Both the position numbers and the translations under genes were made by a program. From Kmv34 sp964524965 (lineage in GTDB: Bacteria > Aerophobota > Aerophobia > Aerophobales > B3-G15): 27,200 nucleotides of DNA. The notes beneath the pieces are model-generated. The model did no database searches. It was given only the letters and a program-made list of their open reading frames with translations, and had not been told where the DNA came from. Location of the stretch: contig CAZGDY010000008.1 of NCBI GenBank assembly GCA_964524965.1, positions 1 to 27,200 of the forward strand, given 5' to 3'. Below, one piece after another: positions 15,279 through 22,861 of this stretch (the stretch's first letter is position 1; every line of letters begins with the position of its first letter).

Positions 15279-16634
15279 TTACTTTTCCTCCTTCAACAAG
15301 AGTTTTACTCGGGCAAACATACCTGGTTTGATACGAAGGTCCGGGTTGATAATTTTAATTTCAACTTTTATTTTTCTGCTGCGAGGATCCATGGTAGGAC
15401 TAATATTAATTTCCTGAGGAGTAAACGTTTCCTCCAGATAATTTTCAATCTGGACAACTACCTTTTCAGTAAGAAATATTTTATCTAAGTTTTCCTCACC
15501 GATGTGTAGAATAATTTTAACTGAATTTATATCTACAATGGATACCAGGGGTACTGCCGGGCCAACTAAAGAACCTTCCTCGACAAAACGCTCGCCAATA
15601 ATCCCGGAAATGGGCGATTTTATGGTACAATCCTTTAAGTAAGATTTAGCTAATTCTAAAGCTGCTTCTGCCTGTTGGACTTGAGTTTTAGCTAACTCAA
15701 TATCCTCTTCCCATAATTTATCTTCCCATGCTGTTTTAGCCAACTCAAGAATCGACTTAGCATTTTCCCATTGAGCTTGAGTTCCCTGGATTTTTACCTC
15801 CCAGGTTTTAGCTTCTTTTAATTTCTCCAAACTATCTAATGCAGCTTTTGCTTGCTGAACCTGAGCTTCAGCCATTTGCATATCTTCTTCCCGAGCCCCC
15901 TTTTTAATGAGCTCAAGAGCAGCTTTAGCTGAGGTAAGTTGAGCCTGGGCAATTTCAAAACCAAGCTGTGTTTTATCTAATGCCTGTTCGGGGATAGCTC
16001 CTCGATTATAGTCATCTTCTGCTCTCTGTAAATCTTTTTCCGCATTATGAAAATTAGCAAGAGCCTGTTGATAAGCCGCTTCAACCCCTTGAATTTCCTC
16101 TAACCTTGCTCCTTCTTTAGCTTTAGTCAAATTAGCCTGAGCTATTTTAAAAGCTGCTTGGGCTTGTTGAAACCCGCTAAAAAATTCTGTTTCAGCAGTT
16201 GCTTTTAGCAAATCCAATTGAGCTTGAGCTGCCTTAAAAGCAGCTTCAGCTTTTTTAAAATTGGTTTCCGCCTGAACCTCAACTATTGATTGGACTTTTC
16301 TATAATTAGCTCGGGCAGAAAGTAAAGCAGCCTCAGCTTGCTTTACTTGAAAAACAATATCGGCAGAGTCTACCTTAGCTATCACCTGTCCTTTTTCCAC
16401 TTTGCTTCCCAGTTCTCCAAAAATTTCTTTTAAAGTCCCACCTATCTCAGGCATTAATTGTACCTGCCTGGAAGGAGCTATGTCAGCAGTAAGAAATAGT
16501 TCCTGGATAAAATCTGTTTTAACTATTGGGATTTTTGTCGAATTAGACTCAAGAGCCTGAGAAAAAGCTTGAGTTGTCCCCAAAAAAAATACACCCAACG
16601 CAGCCAATAGTATTATTTGTCTTTTCGTGCTCAT
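15279..16634 (-). CDS. RND efflux periplasmic adaptor (membrane fusion protein)
   Basis: This 451-aa HlyD/AcrA-type adaptor bridges pump and TolC. It has a signal peptide (MSTKRQIILLAALGVFFLGTTQAFS, no lipobox Cys). The first lipoyl half-motif is near 58-90 (PEIGGTLKEIFGELGSKVEKGQVIAKVD), followed by an unusually long Ala/Gln/Lys-rich coiled coil (about 95-335). The second lipoyl half is SPISGIIGERFVEEGSLVG, then beta-barrel and membrane-proximal domains. The coiled coil contains two related segments, KEGARLEEIQGVEAA and KKGAREEDMQMAEAQ, suggesting internal duplication. Adaptors are commonly about 350-400 aa, so the hairpin is lengthened. tolC is upstream and the RND gene downstream. Confidence 0.92.
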   Translation of the reverse strand: MSTKRQIILLAALGVFFLGTTQAFSQALESNSTKIPIVKTDFIQELFLTADIAPSRQVQLMPEIGGTLKEIFGELGSKVEKGQVIAKVDSADIVFQVKQAEAALLSARANYRKVQSIVEVQAETNFKKAEAAFKAAQAQLDLLKATAETEFFSGFQQAQAAFKIAQANLTKAKEGARLEEIQGVEAAYQQALANFHNAEKDLQRAEDDYNRGAIPEQALDKTQLGFEIAQAQLTSAKAALELIKKGAREEDMQMAEAQVQQAKAALDSLEKLKEAKTWEVKIQGTQAQWENAKSILELAKTAWEDKLWEEDIELAKTQVQQAEAALELAKSYLKDCTIKSPISGIIGERFVEEGSLVGPAVPLVSIVDINSVKIILHIGEENLDKIFLTEKVVVQIENYLEETFTPQEINISPTMDPRSRKIKVEIKIINPDLRIKPGMFARVKLLLKEEK

Positions 16635-16651
16635 AATATTTATATCTCCTC

Positions 16652-17953
16652 TTATAAATTTCTTTCTGAGCTTTCTTCTTTTATTCCTATTGCTCTGTCA
16701 AGATGTGCTCTGGCTAAGTTATAATCAAATAAAGCTTTGTTATAGCCTGCTCTAGCTCGAGTTAAAGCAAGCTGAGCATCCAAAACCTCTAACTGGATAA
16801 TAGTTCCGCTTTCGTATCGCGCCTTAGCAATAAATAAAGCTTCTTCTGCCTGATAAATATTTTGCTCTTGAGCAATTAAAGATTCTTTTGCTGCTTGCAT
16901 ATCCAAGAAAGCTTTTTTGACCTCTATTTGAATTGCTCCCCTTAACTGTTGAATTGCCAGTTCTGTCTGTATTACCTGGGATTTTTTTTGTTCCACAACA
17001 GCTTTATTTCTACCAGAATCAAATAAGGGGAAGGACAAAACGATATTAGCATTCCAATTATCCTGCCACCCTTTTTCCCCAATTGGAGTAAATTCATAGT
17101 TTGCGATAAAGGAAAGAGTAGGAAGATTATTTGCCTTAGCTATTTCCCAGAATAATTTAGCCATATCTTTTTGACTCTCCCAACTCTTTAAATCACTTCT
17201 TGAAGTAAGAGCATCTTTAATAGCTTGATTTAAAGTTAAAGTTAAGACCTCGAATTTTAACTTACCTTCTACCTCGAAAGAAGAGGAAGGTAAAGATAAA
17301 AGAAATGCCAATTTTTCCTTGGCTAAATACAAACTATTTTTTGCCTGGATTAACTCAGGTTTAAGGTTGGCAATCTCTACTTTTGCCCTTAAAAAGTCAA
17401 AACGAGAAACTCTACCCGATTGGAAAAAAGATTCTACCACCTTTAGATGTAATTCAGCCTGCTCAAGAGCTTTTTCTATTATTTCCAGGTTCTTCTCGGC
17501 TAAAAAATATGAATAAAAACCTTCTTTTACCTGATAAGCCACTTCCTTTTGTATATTTTCCAGGTCCTGTTTTACTGTTTGGTAATTTACCTCTATTTGC
17601 TGTTTAGTTAAACTAAGGCGACCACTAGTATAAAGAGGTTGAGTCAGAGAAAAAATAAAAGAAGCTACATCTTGCTCACCCGTGGAAACCTCTCCTAAAT
17701 GAGTGTAGACTCCATCTAAATTAAGAATAGGAAAATAGGCGGCGGAAGCCACTTTTAGTATCTGTTCAGCTTCTCTTATTTTTTCTTTACCCATTAGAAT
17801 CTGAAGATTATTATCTAAAACTTTATTTAGTGCCTCTTCCAAGGTAATTGCCATAGCAGTCCCAGAAAAAACAAAAAAAACAAAAACTAACAAAAAAAGA
17901 TAGATATATTTACTTCTCAATTTTTTATTTTTTCTCCTTAAAAACCCGGCCAT
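16652..17953 (-). CDS. TolC-family outer-membrane efflux channel
   Basis: This 433-aa outer-membrane factor forms the trimeric exit duct for the RND pump. It has an N-terminal signal (hydrophobic IYLFLLVFVFFVFSG, cleavage near TAMA), then ITLEEALNKVLDNNLQI, the standard start of OEP repeats. Two long helical repeats contain QLTLTQPLY-like SLTQPLYTSGRL and LSFPLFDSGRNKA, and the end is LEVLDAQLALTRARAGYNKALFDYNLARAHLDRAIG. The annotated ATG overlaps marR by 29 nt. A TTG at 17920, just after the marR stop and 13 nt from AAGGAG, gives a more normal signal-peptide length and may be the true start. It lies between marR and the adaptor gene. Confidence 0.93.
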   Translation of the reverse strand: MAGFLRRKNKKLRSKYIYLFLLVFVFFVFSGTAMAITLEEALNKVLDNNLQILMGKEKIREAEQILKVASAAYFPILNLDGVYTHLGEVSTGEQDVASFIFSLTQPLYTSGRLSLTKQQIEVNYQTVKQDLENIQKEVAYQVKEGFYSYFLAEKNLEIIEKALEQAELHLKVVESFFQSGRVSRFDFLRAKVEIANLKPELIQAKNSLYLAKEKLAFLLSLPSSSFEVEGKLKFEVLTLTLNQAIKDALTSRSDLKSWESQKDMAKLFWEIAKANNLPTLSFIANYEFTPIGEKGWQDNWNANIVLSFPLFDSGRNKAVVEQKKSQVIQTELAIQQLRGAIQIEVKKAFLDMQAAKESLIAQEQNIYQAEEALFIAKARYESGTIIQLEVLDAQLALTRARAGYNKALFDYNLARAHLDRAIGIKEESSERNL

Positions 17954-18371
17954 GGATAACTTGAAGTATTTCCATTAGATTTTCTCTTTCTTGGGGGATT
18001 AAACATTTTAAAATTGATATTATTCTCTTTTTTCTTGCCGCTTCAAATTTTTCCACTACCTTGATACCTTTGTTACTCAAAATCACTTTGACTACTCTCC
18101 TATCAGAAGGTTCAGCTTTTCTCTGTACAAATCCCCATCCGACCAATTTATCTATAATTCGGGTTAAAGTACTAAGCTGGACATCACTCACTTTACCCAA
18201 CTCGCCCATAGTGGGTTTTTCTAAGATATGAATCTGACAAAGTACCGACAAGTAGCTAAAATTAATACTAATATCCAATATTTCCTCAACATCCTGCATA
18301 GCAAAAGTTCGGGCTAAATCCTGAATAATTTTGTCGATAATAAGTACGTCTCGTTGAAGATTTTTTTCCAT
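17925..18371 (-). CDS. MarR-family transcriptional regulator
   Basis: This 148-aa winged-helix repressor has dimerising N- and C-terminal helices and a central recognition region MGELGKVSDVQLSTLTRIIDKLVGWGFVQRK, followed by the wing SDRRVVKVILSNKG (the DRR motif of MarR proteins). SD GGGAGTGA precedes the ATG. It is the first gene of the efflux operon and overlaps tolC, so it most likely represses its own operon until a pump substrate or related signal binds. A palindrome in the promoter (18432-18446) is a good operator candidate. The inducer is not predictable. Confidence 0.93.
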   Translation of the reverse strand: MEKNLQRDVLIIDKIIQDLARTFAMQDVEEILDISINFSYLSVLCQIHILEKPTMGELGKVSDVQLSTLTRIIDKLVGWGFVQRKAEPSDRRVVKVILSNKGIKVVEKFEAARKKRIISILKCLIPQERENLMEILQVIHGRVFKEKK

Positions 18372-18418
18372 TAATCTTCACTCCCTTTTTCTTAAGAAGA
18401 TATAACACAATAAATCTT

Positions 18419-18445
18419 ATTATAATCAAATTTTGAATATGTCAA
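18419..18445 (-). promoter_or_regulatory. Promoter of the marR-tolC-adaptor-RND-PII operon
   Basis: TTGACA (18445-18440) and a perfect TATAAT (18424-18419), separated by a short 15-nt spacer. The short spacing would make it weak or repressor-tunable. Start near 18411, leader about 40 nt. Confidence 0.7.
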
Positions 18446-18446
18446 A
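18432..18446. promoter_or_regulatory. Candidate MarR operator palindrome
   Basis: TTTGACATATTCAAA (minus strand) is a perfect inverted repeat TTTGA-N5-TCAAA covering the -35 hexamer and part of the spacer. A direct repeat CAAATTTT (18427-18434 and 18443-18450) overlaps it. Size and AT-rich composition fit MarR-family operators. Binding is inferred from position. Confidence 0.6.
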
Positions 18447-18460
18447 TTTTTCAAGGCGGG

Positions 18461-19399
18461 CTAAAAAGATCTTATCTCTTGTCTCATAAAAACTATATAG
18501 GAGCTAGCAAAACACAAAAGCATTAAAATTATCAGCCCCACAAACTCTGGCCATACTATCATCAGAGACTGGGATAAAGACAGAGGAGCAGGAATCAAAC
18601 CAGTTATTTGAGCGGGATTTATAAAACCAAAAATTCTAACAGAAGGGTTTAAGGCAGCAGTTGCAATTTCCTCAAATAAAGTAGCAGGAGATACCAACAT
18701 AATCCCTCTTCTAATCGCTTCATTTTTAGCTAACATCTCTGTTTGAGCAATAGAGGAAACCGGAGCTAACTGACCAGCTACCACGCTGGCAATCATATAG
18801 ACAAAGAAGGTAAAAAAAATCCAGATCATTATGGAAGTCAAGGCTGAAGAAGAGGTTCTTTTAAATACAATAGAAAAGAGTATCCCCAGACTTAGCCAGA
18901 ATCCCACGTAAATTACACTTGCCAAATAATAAACACCTATCCTTGAAATTTCCCCCACATTTGGAATAATACCTAACGTCCAGATGCCTAATCCTATAAT
19001 GATTAGAAAGATACTCAATAACATTATAGCTATGGTTACCAACCCCGCTAAAAATTTCCCATTAATTAAGGAATCTCGGAAAATAGGTTGAGATAAGATA
19101 ATACTTATAGTGCCGTGGGCGCGCTCTGAGCTTATAGCATCAAAACCTAAAATAATTCCTATTAATGGGCCAAAAAAACTTATAAAAAAGGTAAAAGAAG
19201 GTAGTGACCCAGCAGGTGAGATGAAAAATCCAAGAAGAGTAAATTCTACAGGTACTAGAGTGAAATTTTCTAAATTTTGACTGGCTAAATAAGCAATTGA
19301 AACCCCCGTAAGACAAATAATAACAAAAAGTATTAAAAATCTTTTACTTCCAAAATAATCAAGCATTTCTTTCCAAAAAATAACTTTAACTCCTGACAT
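18461..19399 (-). CDS. ABC-2 type transporter permease
   Basis: This 312-aa inner-membrane subunit has about six TM segments: around 22-42, a long hydrophobic block at 70-90 with FFISFFGPLIGIILGFDAISSERAHGTI, then about 115-140, 155-180, 190-212 and 280-305. The ISSERAHGTISIILSQP segment is the typical ABC-2 coupling region after TM2 (NosY/YhaP-like). It lies 5 nt after the ATPase gene and is the last gene of the NEW3-ATPase-permease unit. No clear terminator follows; the efflux operon promoter begins within about 15 nt of the stop. Substrate unknown. Confidence 0.88.
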   Translation of the reverse strand: MSGVKVIFWKEMLDYFGSKRFLILFVIICLTGVSIAYLASQNLENFTLVPVEFTLLGFFISPAGSLPSFTFFISFFGPLIGIILGFDAISSERAHGTISIILSQPIFRDSLINGKFLAGLVTIAIMLLSIFLIIIGLGIWTLGIIPNVGEISRIGVYYLASVIYVGFWLSLGILFSIVFKRTSSSALTSIMIWIFFTFFVYMIASVVAGQLAPVSSIAQTEMLAKNEAIRRGIMLVSPATLFEEIATAALNPSVRIFGFINPAQITGLIPAPLSLSQSLMIVWPEFVGLIILMLLCFASSYIVFMRQEIRSF

Positions 19400-19404
19400 T
19401 TAAA

Positions 19405-20337
19405 CTACCTCTCTTCGAAATATCTTGCATAAATCTCTTCCAGAGTATAATCCTGTGTCTTTATAAGCAAAGGATAAGTCCCATTTTTTATAATCACTTT
19501 GGATATTTCTAACCTTAAATCCTTGGCACACCTTATATTTAATAAATCATCCCGCTGTTTAACATCCTCTACTCCCTCAATTTTCTTCAAAGATTCTAAA
19601 AGATGGGGTGTCAATTGGGATACTTGAATCTGAATTTGAGATTTTCCGTCTCCGATTATCTTTTTCCCTACTTCGTCTATTGAACCTTCAATCACCATTT
19701 TACCTTGAGAAATTATGCCTATATTGTCGCATATCCTCTGAACCTGGTGAAGTAAGTGAGAGGATAAAAGAATAGTTATATTTTTTTCCTCCCTCATTTT
19801 TACGATAAGATTGAGAATCTGTTCCACTCCCTCCGGGTCTATTCCCAAAGTTGGCTCATCAAGAATTACAAGTCTTGGTTCTTTGATAAGCGTTGCCGCC
19901 ATTCCCAAACGTTGCAACATTCCCCTGGAAAACTTACCCGTCTCTCTATTGGCAACCTCTAAAAGACCCACTACGGAAAGAACCTCCTCTATTTTAAAGG
20001 AAACTTTCTCAGAACTAATACCATTTAACCTTGTGATATGAACTAAGTTCTCTCTTGCTGTTAAATCCTCGTAAAAGCCAACATTTTCTGGAAGATAACC
20101 CGTTATTCTTTTAACTTTCAAAGGATTTTTTGTAGCATTATAGCCAAAGACTTTAACTTCTCCCGAAGTAGGTTCAGTAAGCCCTAAAAGCATTAAAATG
20201 GTGGTAGTTTTACCTGCTCCATTAGGACCAAGAAATCCAAAGATTTCCCCTTCTTTTATCCGAAGATTTATCCCATCAACAGCTTTGAACCTATCATAAA
20301 TCTTAGTAAGCCCATTTATCTCTACAATCCAGTCCAT
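19405..20337 (-). CDS. ABC-2 transporter ATP-binding protein
   Basis: This 310-aa ATPase is of the CcmA/NatA-like exporter class. Walker A GPNGAGKT is at 37-44 and the Q-loop region is GYLPENVGFYEDLTARENL. The signature is FSRGMLQRLGMA (LSGGQ replaced by FSRGM, usual for this class), with Walker B LVILDEPTLGIDPEG and the H-loop in LLSSHLLHQVQ. A C-terminal region of about 90 aa is typical of the class. SD GAAGG precedes the ATG. It starts 3 nt after the NEW3 gene and is followed by the permease, so the three likely form one membrane complex or co-regulated exporter. Confidence 0.93.
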   Translation of the reverse strand: MDWIVEINGLTKIYDRFKAVDGINLRIKEGEIFGFLGPNGAGKTTTILMLLGLTEPTSGEVKVFGYNATKNPLKVKRITGYLPENVGFYEDLTARENLVHITRLNGISSEKVSFKIEEVLSVVGLLEVANRETGKFSRGMLQRLGMAATLIKEPRLVILDEPTLGIDPEGVEQILNLIVKMREEKNITILLSSHLLHQVQRICDNIGIISQGKMVIEGSIDEVGKKIIGDGKSQIQIQVSQLTPHLLESLKKIEGVEDVKQRDDLLNIRCAKDLRLEISKVIIKNGTYPLLIKTQDYTLEEIYARYFEER

Positions 20338-20340
20338 GTC

Positions 20341-21594
20341 TTACCTTCTTCCCAACTTAATAAAAACTCCCACAAGTGCTACTATAATAACCACGACTAT
20401 TCCAACCCCAACTAATCCCCACACTGTTGAGCGTTTAACAGTAACTCTCAAATCCATTTCGTCTTGGTCCTGTTGGCCAACGGCTTTCACCGTAAACATA
20501 TAATCACCGGGTAAGGTTCTGGGAGGAGGAGTTACACTAAGTTTTATTTTTTCCGGTTTTTTAACCTCCTGATAAGAAGAAATAGAGGAAATTTTTTCTG
20601 GATCAAAGGATATTTCCCAATCCTCAGGAGAGTTTACAACAAAAAAACTTACATCCTCAATAGGAGTTGAGCCTTCATTCCATAAATAAACACCCAGAGT
20701 TTCTTTTTGCCCAGCAATAGCATCAAAGTTTAAGCGAGCAGTCTCTGTTCTCACCACTAAATGATATGTTCCAGTAATAGTTGCTTTCAGATCTATAACT
20801 TCTGTTAGATCCTGATGCCTTGCCACAAACTTTATGGGATAATCTCCTTTAGAAACATCAAGAGGTGAGATTAGTGTCAAAATAATATCTTCTGAACCAC
20901 TGGCACTAACTTTTACAGAAGAGATTTTTTTATCCTCTTCCCATTTTGGGCTAACGTAAGCTCTCCATCCAAGGGGATAATCAACACCTAAATTCAAAAC
21001 CAGGGATTCACTTCCTCTGTTTTTCACTTCAATTGCAAACTTAAACTCTTTTCCGGCCGGATTTTCTATGCTGGGATAGTCTGCAGCAAGTTCTATCTCT
21101 TGGTAAACCTCTTCTTCAATGACTTCTTCTTTCTTTAAATCGATAGTGAGGGTAGCAGAGCGCTCTATCTTTTCATCAACAGTAATTCCCTTCACGATGA
21201 ACTCATATTTTCCTTCCTTTATATCTTCCGGAGGCTTTGCATTGAATTTCAAAATCATTGAATCATCAGGGTCTTCAGTAAGCAAATTAATGCTGCTAAT
21301 CCGCATTTTATCCCACCTGCTCTCAAGACTTATATCCCACCCTTCAACTTTTTTCCCTGGAATAATAGAAAAGATGATTTGCTCCTCTTTTTCTCCCTTA
21401 TTGATAACCATAAGCTCCAAATCTAATATTTCCTTAGCACTAACAGTTATACTTGGGTACCTAAAAAAAAGCAGAAATTCTCTTTTTTCCTCTGTTGCCT
21501 GAACAGCTTGGGAACCTAAAGTGAAAAAACTTGCGAGCGCCAAAACAACTAAAAGCAAAAGTGGCAATAACCTTTTTTTCTTATTAGCCCTCAT
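20341..21594 (-). CDS. NEW3-domain membrane-anchored protein of an ABC exporter cluster
   Basis: This 417-aa exported protein has a signal peptide or anchor (MRANKKKRLLPLLLLVVLALASFFTLGSQA) and a C-terminal TM helix (about 392-413) with a basic tail. Between them are three Ig-like modules of the NEW3 (alpha-galactosidase-associated) kind. These show as repeated blocks: GWDISLESRWDKMRISS ... PPEDIKEGKYEFIVKG, GWRAYVSPKWEEDKKISS ... PLDVSKGDYPIKFVA, and DWEISFDPEKISSISS ... PPRTLPGDYMFTVKA. SD AAGGAGGTAGG and a strong promoter precede it. NEW3 proteins are often found beside ABC-2 exporter genes, as here; an extracytoplasmic substrate-handling role is inferred. Confidence 0.85.
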   Translation of the reverse strand: MRANKKKRLLPLLLLVVLALASFFTLGSQAVQATEEKREFLLFFRYPSITVSAKEILDLELMVINKGEKEEQIIFSIIPGKKVEGWDISLESRWDKMRISSINLLTEDPDDSMILKFNAKPPEDIKEGKYEFIVKGITVDEKIERSATLTIDLKKEEVIEEEVYQEIELAADYPSIENPAGKEFKFAIEVKNRGSESLVLNLGVDYPLGWRAYVSPKWEEDKKISSVKVSASGSEDIILTLISPLDVSKGDYPIKFVARHQDLTEVIDLKATITGTYHLVVRTETARLNFDAIAGQKETLGVYLWNEGSTPIEDVSFFVVNSPEDWEISFDPEKISSISSYQEVKKPEKIKLSVTPPPRTLPGDYMFTVKAVGQQDQDEMDLRVTVKRSTVWGLVGVGIVVVIIVALVGVFIKLGRR

Positions 21595-21630
21595 CTATCC
21601 TACCTCCTTGAGAGAAAATATTGAACTAGT

Positions 21631-21659
21631 ATTTTATCTTGCGTACACCTGATTGTCAA
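21631..21659 (-). promoter_or_regulatory. Promoter of the NEW3-ABC operon
   Basis: TTGACA (21659-21654), 17 nt, TAAAAT (21636-21631). Start near 21624, leader about 30 nt ending in AAGGAGG. It is divergent from the prfB promoter, with only about 32 bp between the two -35 boxes. Confidence 0.85.
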
Positions 21660-21691
21660 GGTTTCGCATTGAATCATGGTAATGTGCCAAT

Positions 21692-21720
21692 TTGACAATT
21701 AGCTGTTTGTTTGCTAATAA
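21692..21720 (+). promoter_or_regulatory. Promoter of prfB-guaB3
   Basis: TTGACA (21692-21697), 17 nt, TAATAA (21715-21720) with an extended -10 TGC. The -10 match is only partial, but the position 32 nt ahead of the ATG is good. Confidence 0.6.
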
Positions 21721-21752
21721 TATCCAACCTTATAAATTAAAAGGACAAAATC

Positions 21753-22860
21753 ATGGCAACGGATAACCAAACAGAAAAATTTAATATAGCAGAACAGAAA
21801 ATGAATGAATTAAGGAGGTTTCTTTGAAATAGAGAAACTAAAAAGTAAAATTGAGCAATTAGAAGAAAAACTTTCCAATCCACAATTCTGGCAAAAAAAC
21901 CAACAGGTGAAAACAATACAGCAATTATCTTCTCTCAAGGAAAAAAAAGAAGTTTGGGAAAAAACTCTTTTTTTATATGAAGAAATCACAACTTTCCGAG
22001 AACTTTTAGAAGAAGAAAAAGATCCCGAAATGGAGAAAGAGCTGGAAAAAAAACTCTCTCTCTTGAATAAAAAATTAGATAACCTCTACATTCTATCCTT
22101 ACTTGCAAAACCTCAGGATGAAGCTAACGCTATACTATCAATCCATCCCGGTGCAGGAGGAACAGATTCTTGCGATTGGGCCGAGATTCTTTTGCGAATG
22201 TACACAAACTGGGCAAATAATAAAGGATACAACATTAGACTGGTCGAATGGCTATCAGGAGAAGAGGCCGGAATTAAAAGCGCAACTTTACTAATAGAAG
22301 GAGCTTTTGCTTACGGATATCTCAAAGAAGAGGTTGGTATTCACCGTCTGATTAGAATTTCACCTTTTGATAGCTCACACCGGCGCCATACTTCCTTTGC
22401 TGCAGTTGATGCCATACCGGAAGTACAAGAAAAAAACATTCAAATAAAAGAAGAGGATTTAAAAATAGATACTTTCCGTGCTGGAGGACCAGGAGGCCAA
22501 CACGTTAATGTTACTGATTCAGCAGTTAGAATTCTTCATCTTCCCACGGGAATTATTGTTCAGTGTCAAGACCAAAGATCTCAACATAAAAATAAAGCAA
22601 TGGCTCTTAGGATTTTAAAATCACGTCTGTACAACTTCGAGGAAATGGAAAAAAAGAAAAGATTAAAAAAAAGACACCAAGAAAAAGCTCGGATTGAATG
22701 GGGATCTCAAGTAAGATCTTATGTCTTCCATCCCTATAAAATGGTTAGAGACCATCGAACAACTCTGGAGATATCGAATGTAGAATCAGTTCTTAATGGT
22801 AAAATTGATCAATTCATAATAACCTCTTTGAAACAAAAAAATAACCAGGAGGTAAAATAA
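21753..22860 (+). CDS. prfB: Peptide chain release factor 2 with programmed +1 frameshift
   Basis: RF2 ends translation at UGA and UAA. The gene is in two frames. 21753-21827 encodes 24 residues (MATDNQTEKF...ELRRFL) ending in an in-frame TGA. A +1 shift at CTT (21822-21824) skips T21825 and continues at GAA 21826 through 22860. The joined product is 368 aa, the normal RF2 size. The shift site AGGAGG-TTT-CTT-TGA has the internal SD 3 nt before CTT, as in the classical autoregulatory RF2 site. Motifs in joined numbering are the SPF anticodon-like tripeptide at 203-205 and GGQ at 247-249 (RAGGPGGQHVNVTDSAVR). SD AAAGGA precedes the ATG at 21753. guaB3 follows after 1 bp. Confidence 0.96.
21813..21827 (+). 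promoter_or_regulatory. RF2 +1 frameshift signal
   Basis: AGGAGGTTTCTTTGA: internal SD-like AGGAGG (21813-21818), slippery CTT (21822-21824) and TGA (21825-21827). When RF2 is scarce, ribosomes pause at TGA and slip +1 to make full-length RF2, giving feedback control. The base after TGA is A; E. coli has C. Confidence 0.95.
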
Positions 22861-22861
22861 A

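Noticed and set aside
21907..22860. prfB as a 317-aa gene starting at GTG 21907
   Set aside because: The upstream sequence encodes the conserved RF2 N-terminus through a programmed frameshift from ATG 21753; GTG 21907 has no SD of its own.
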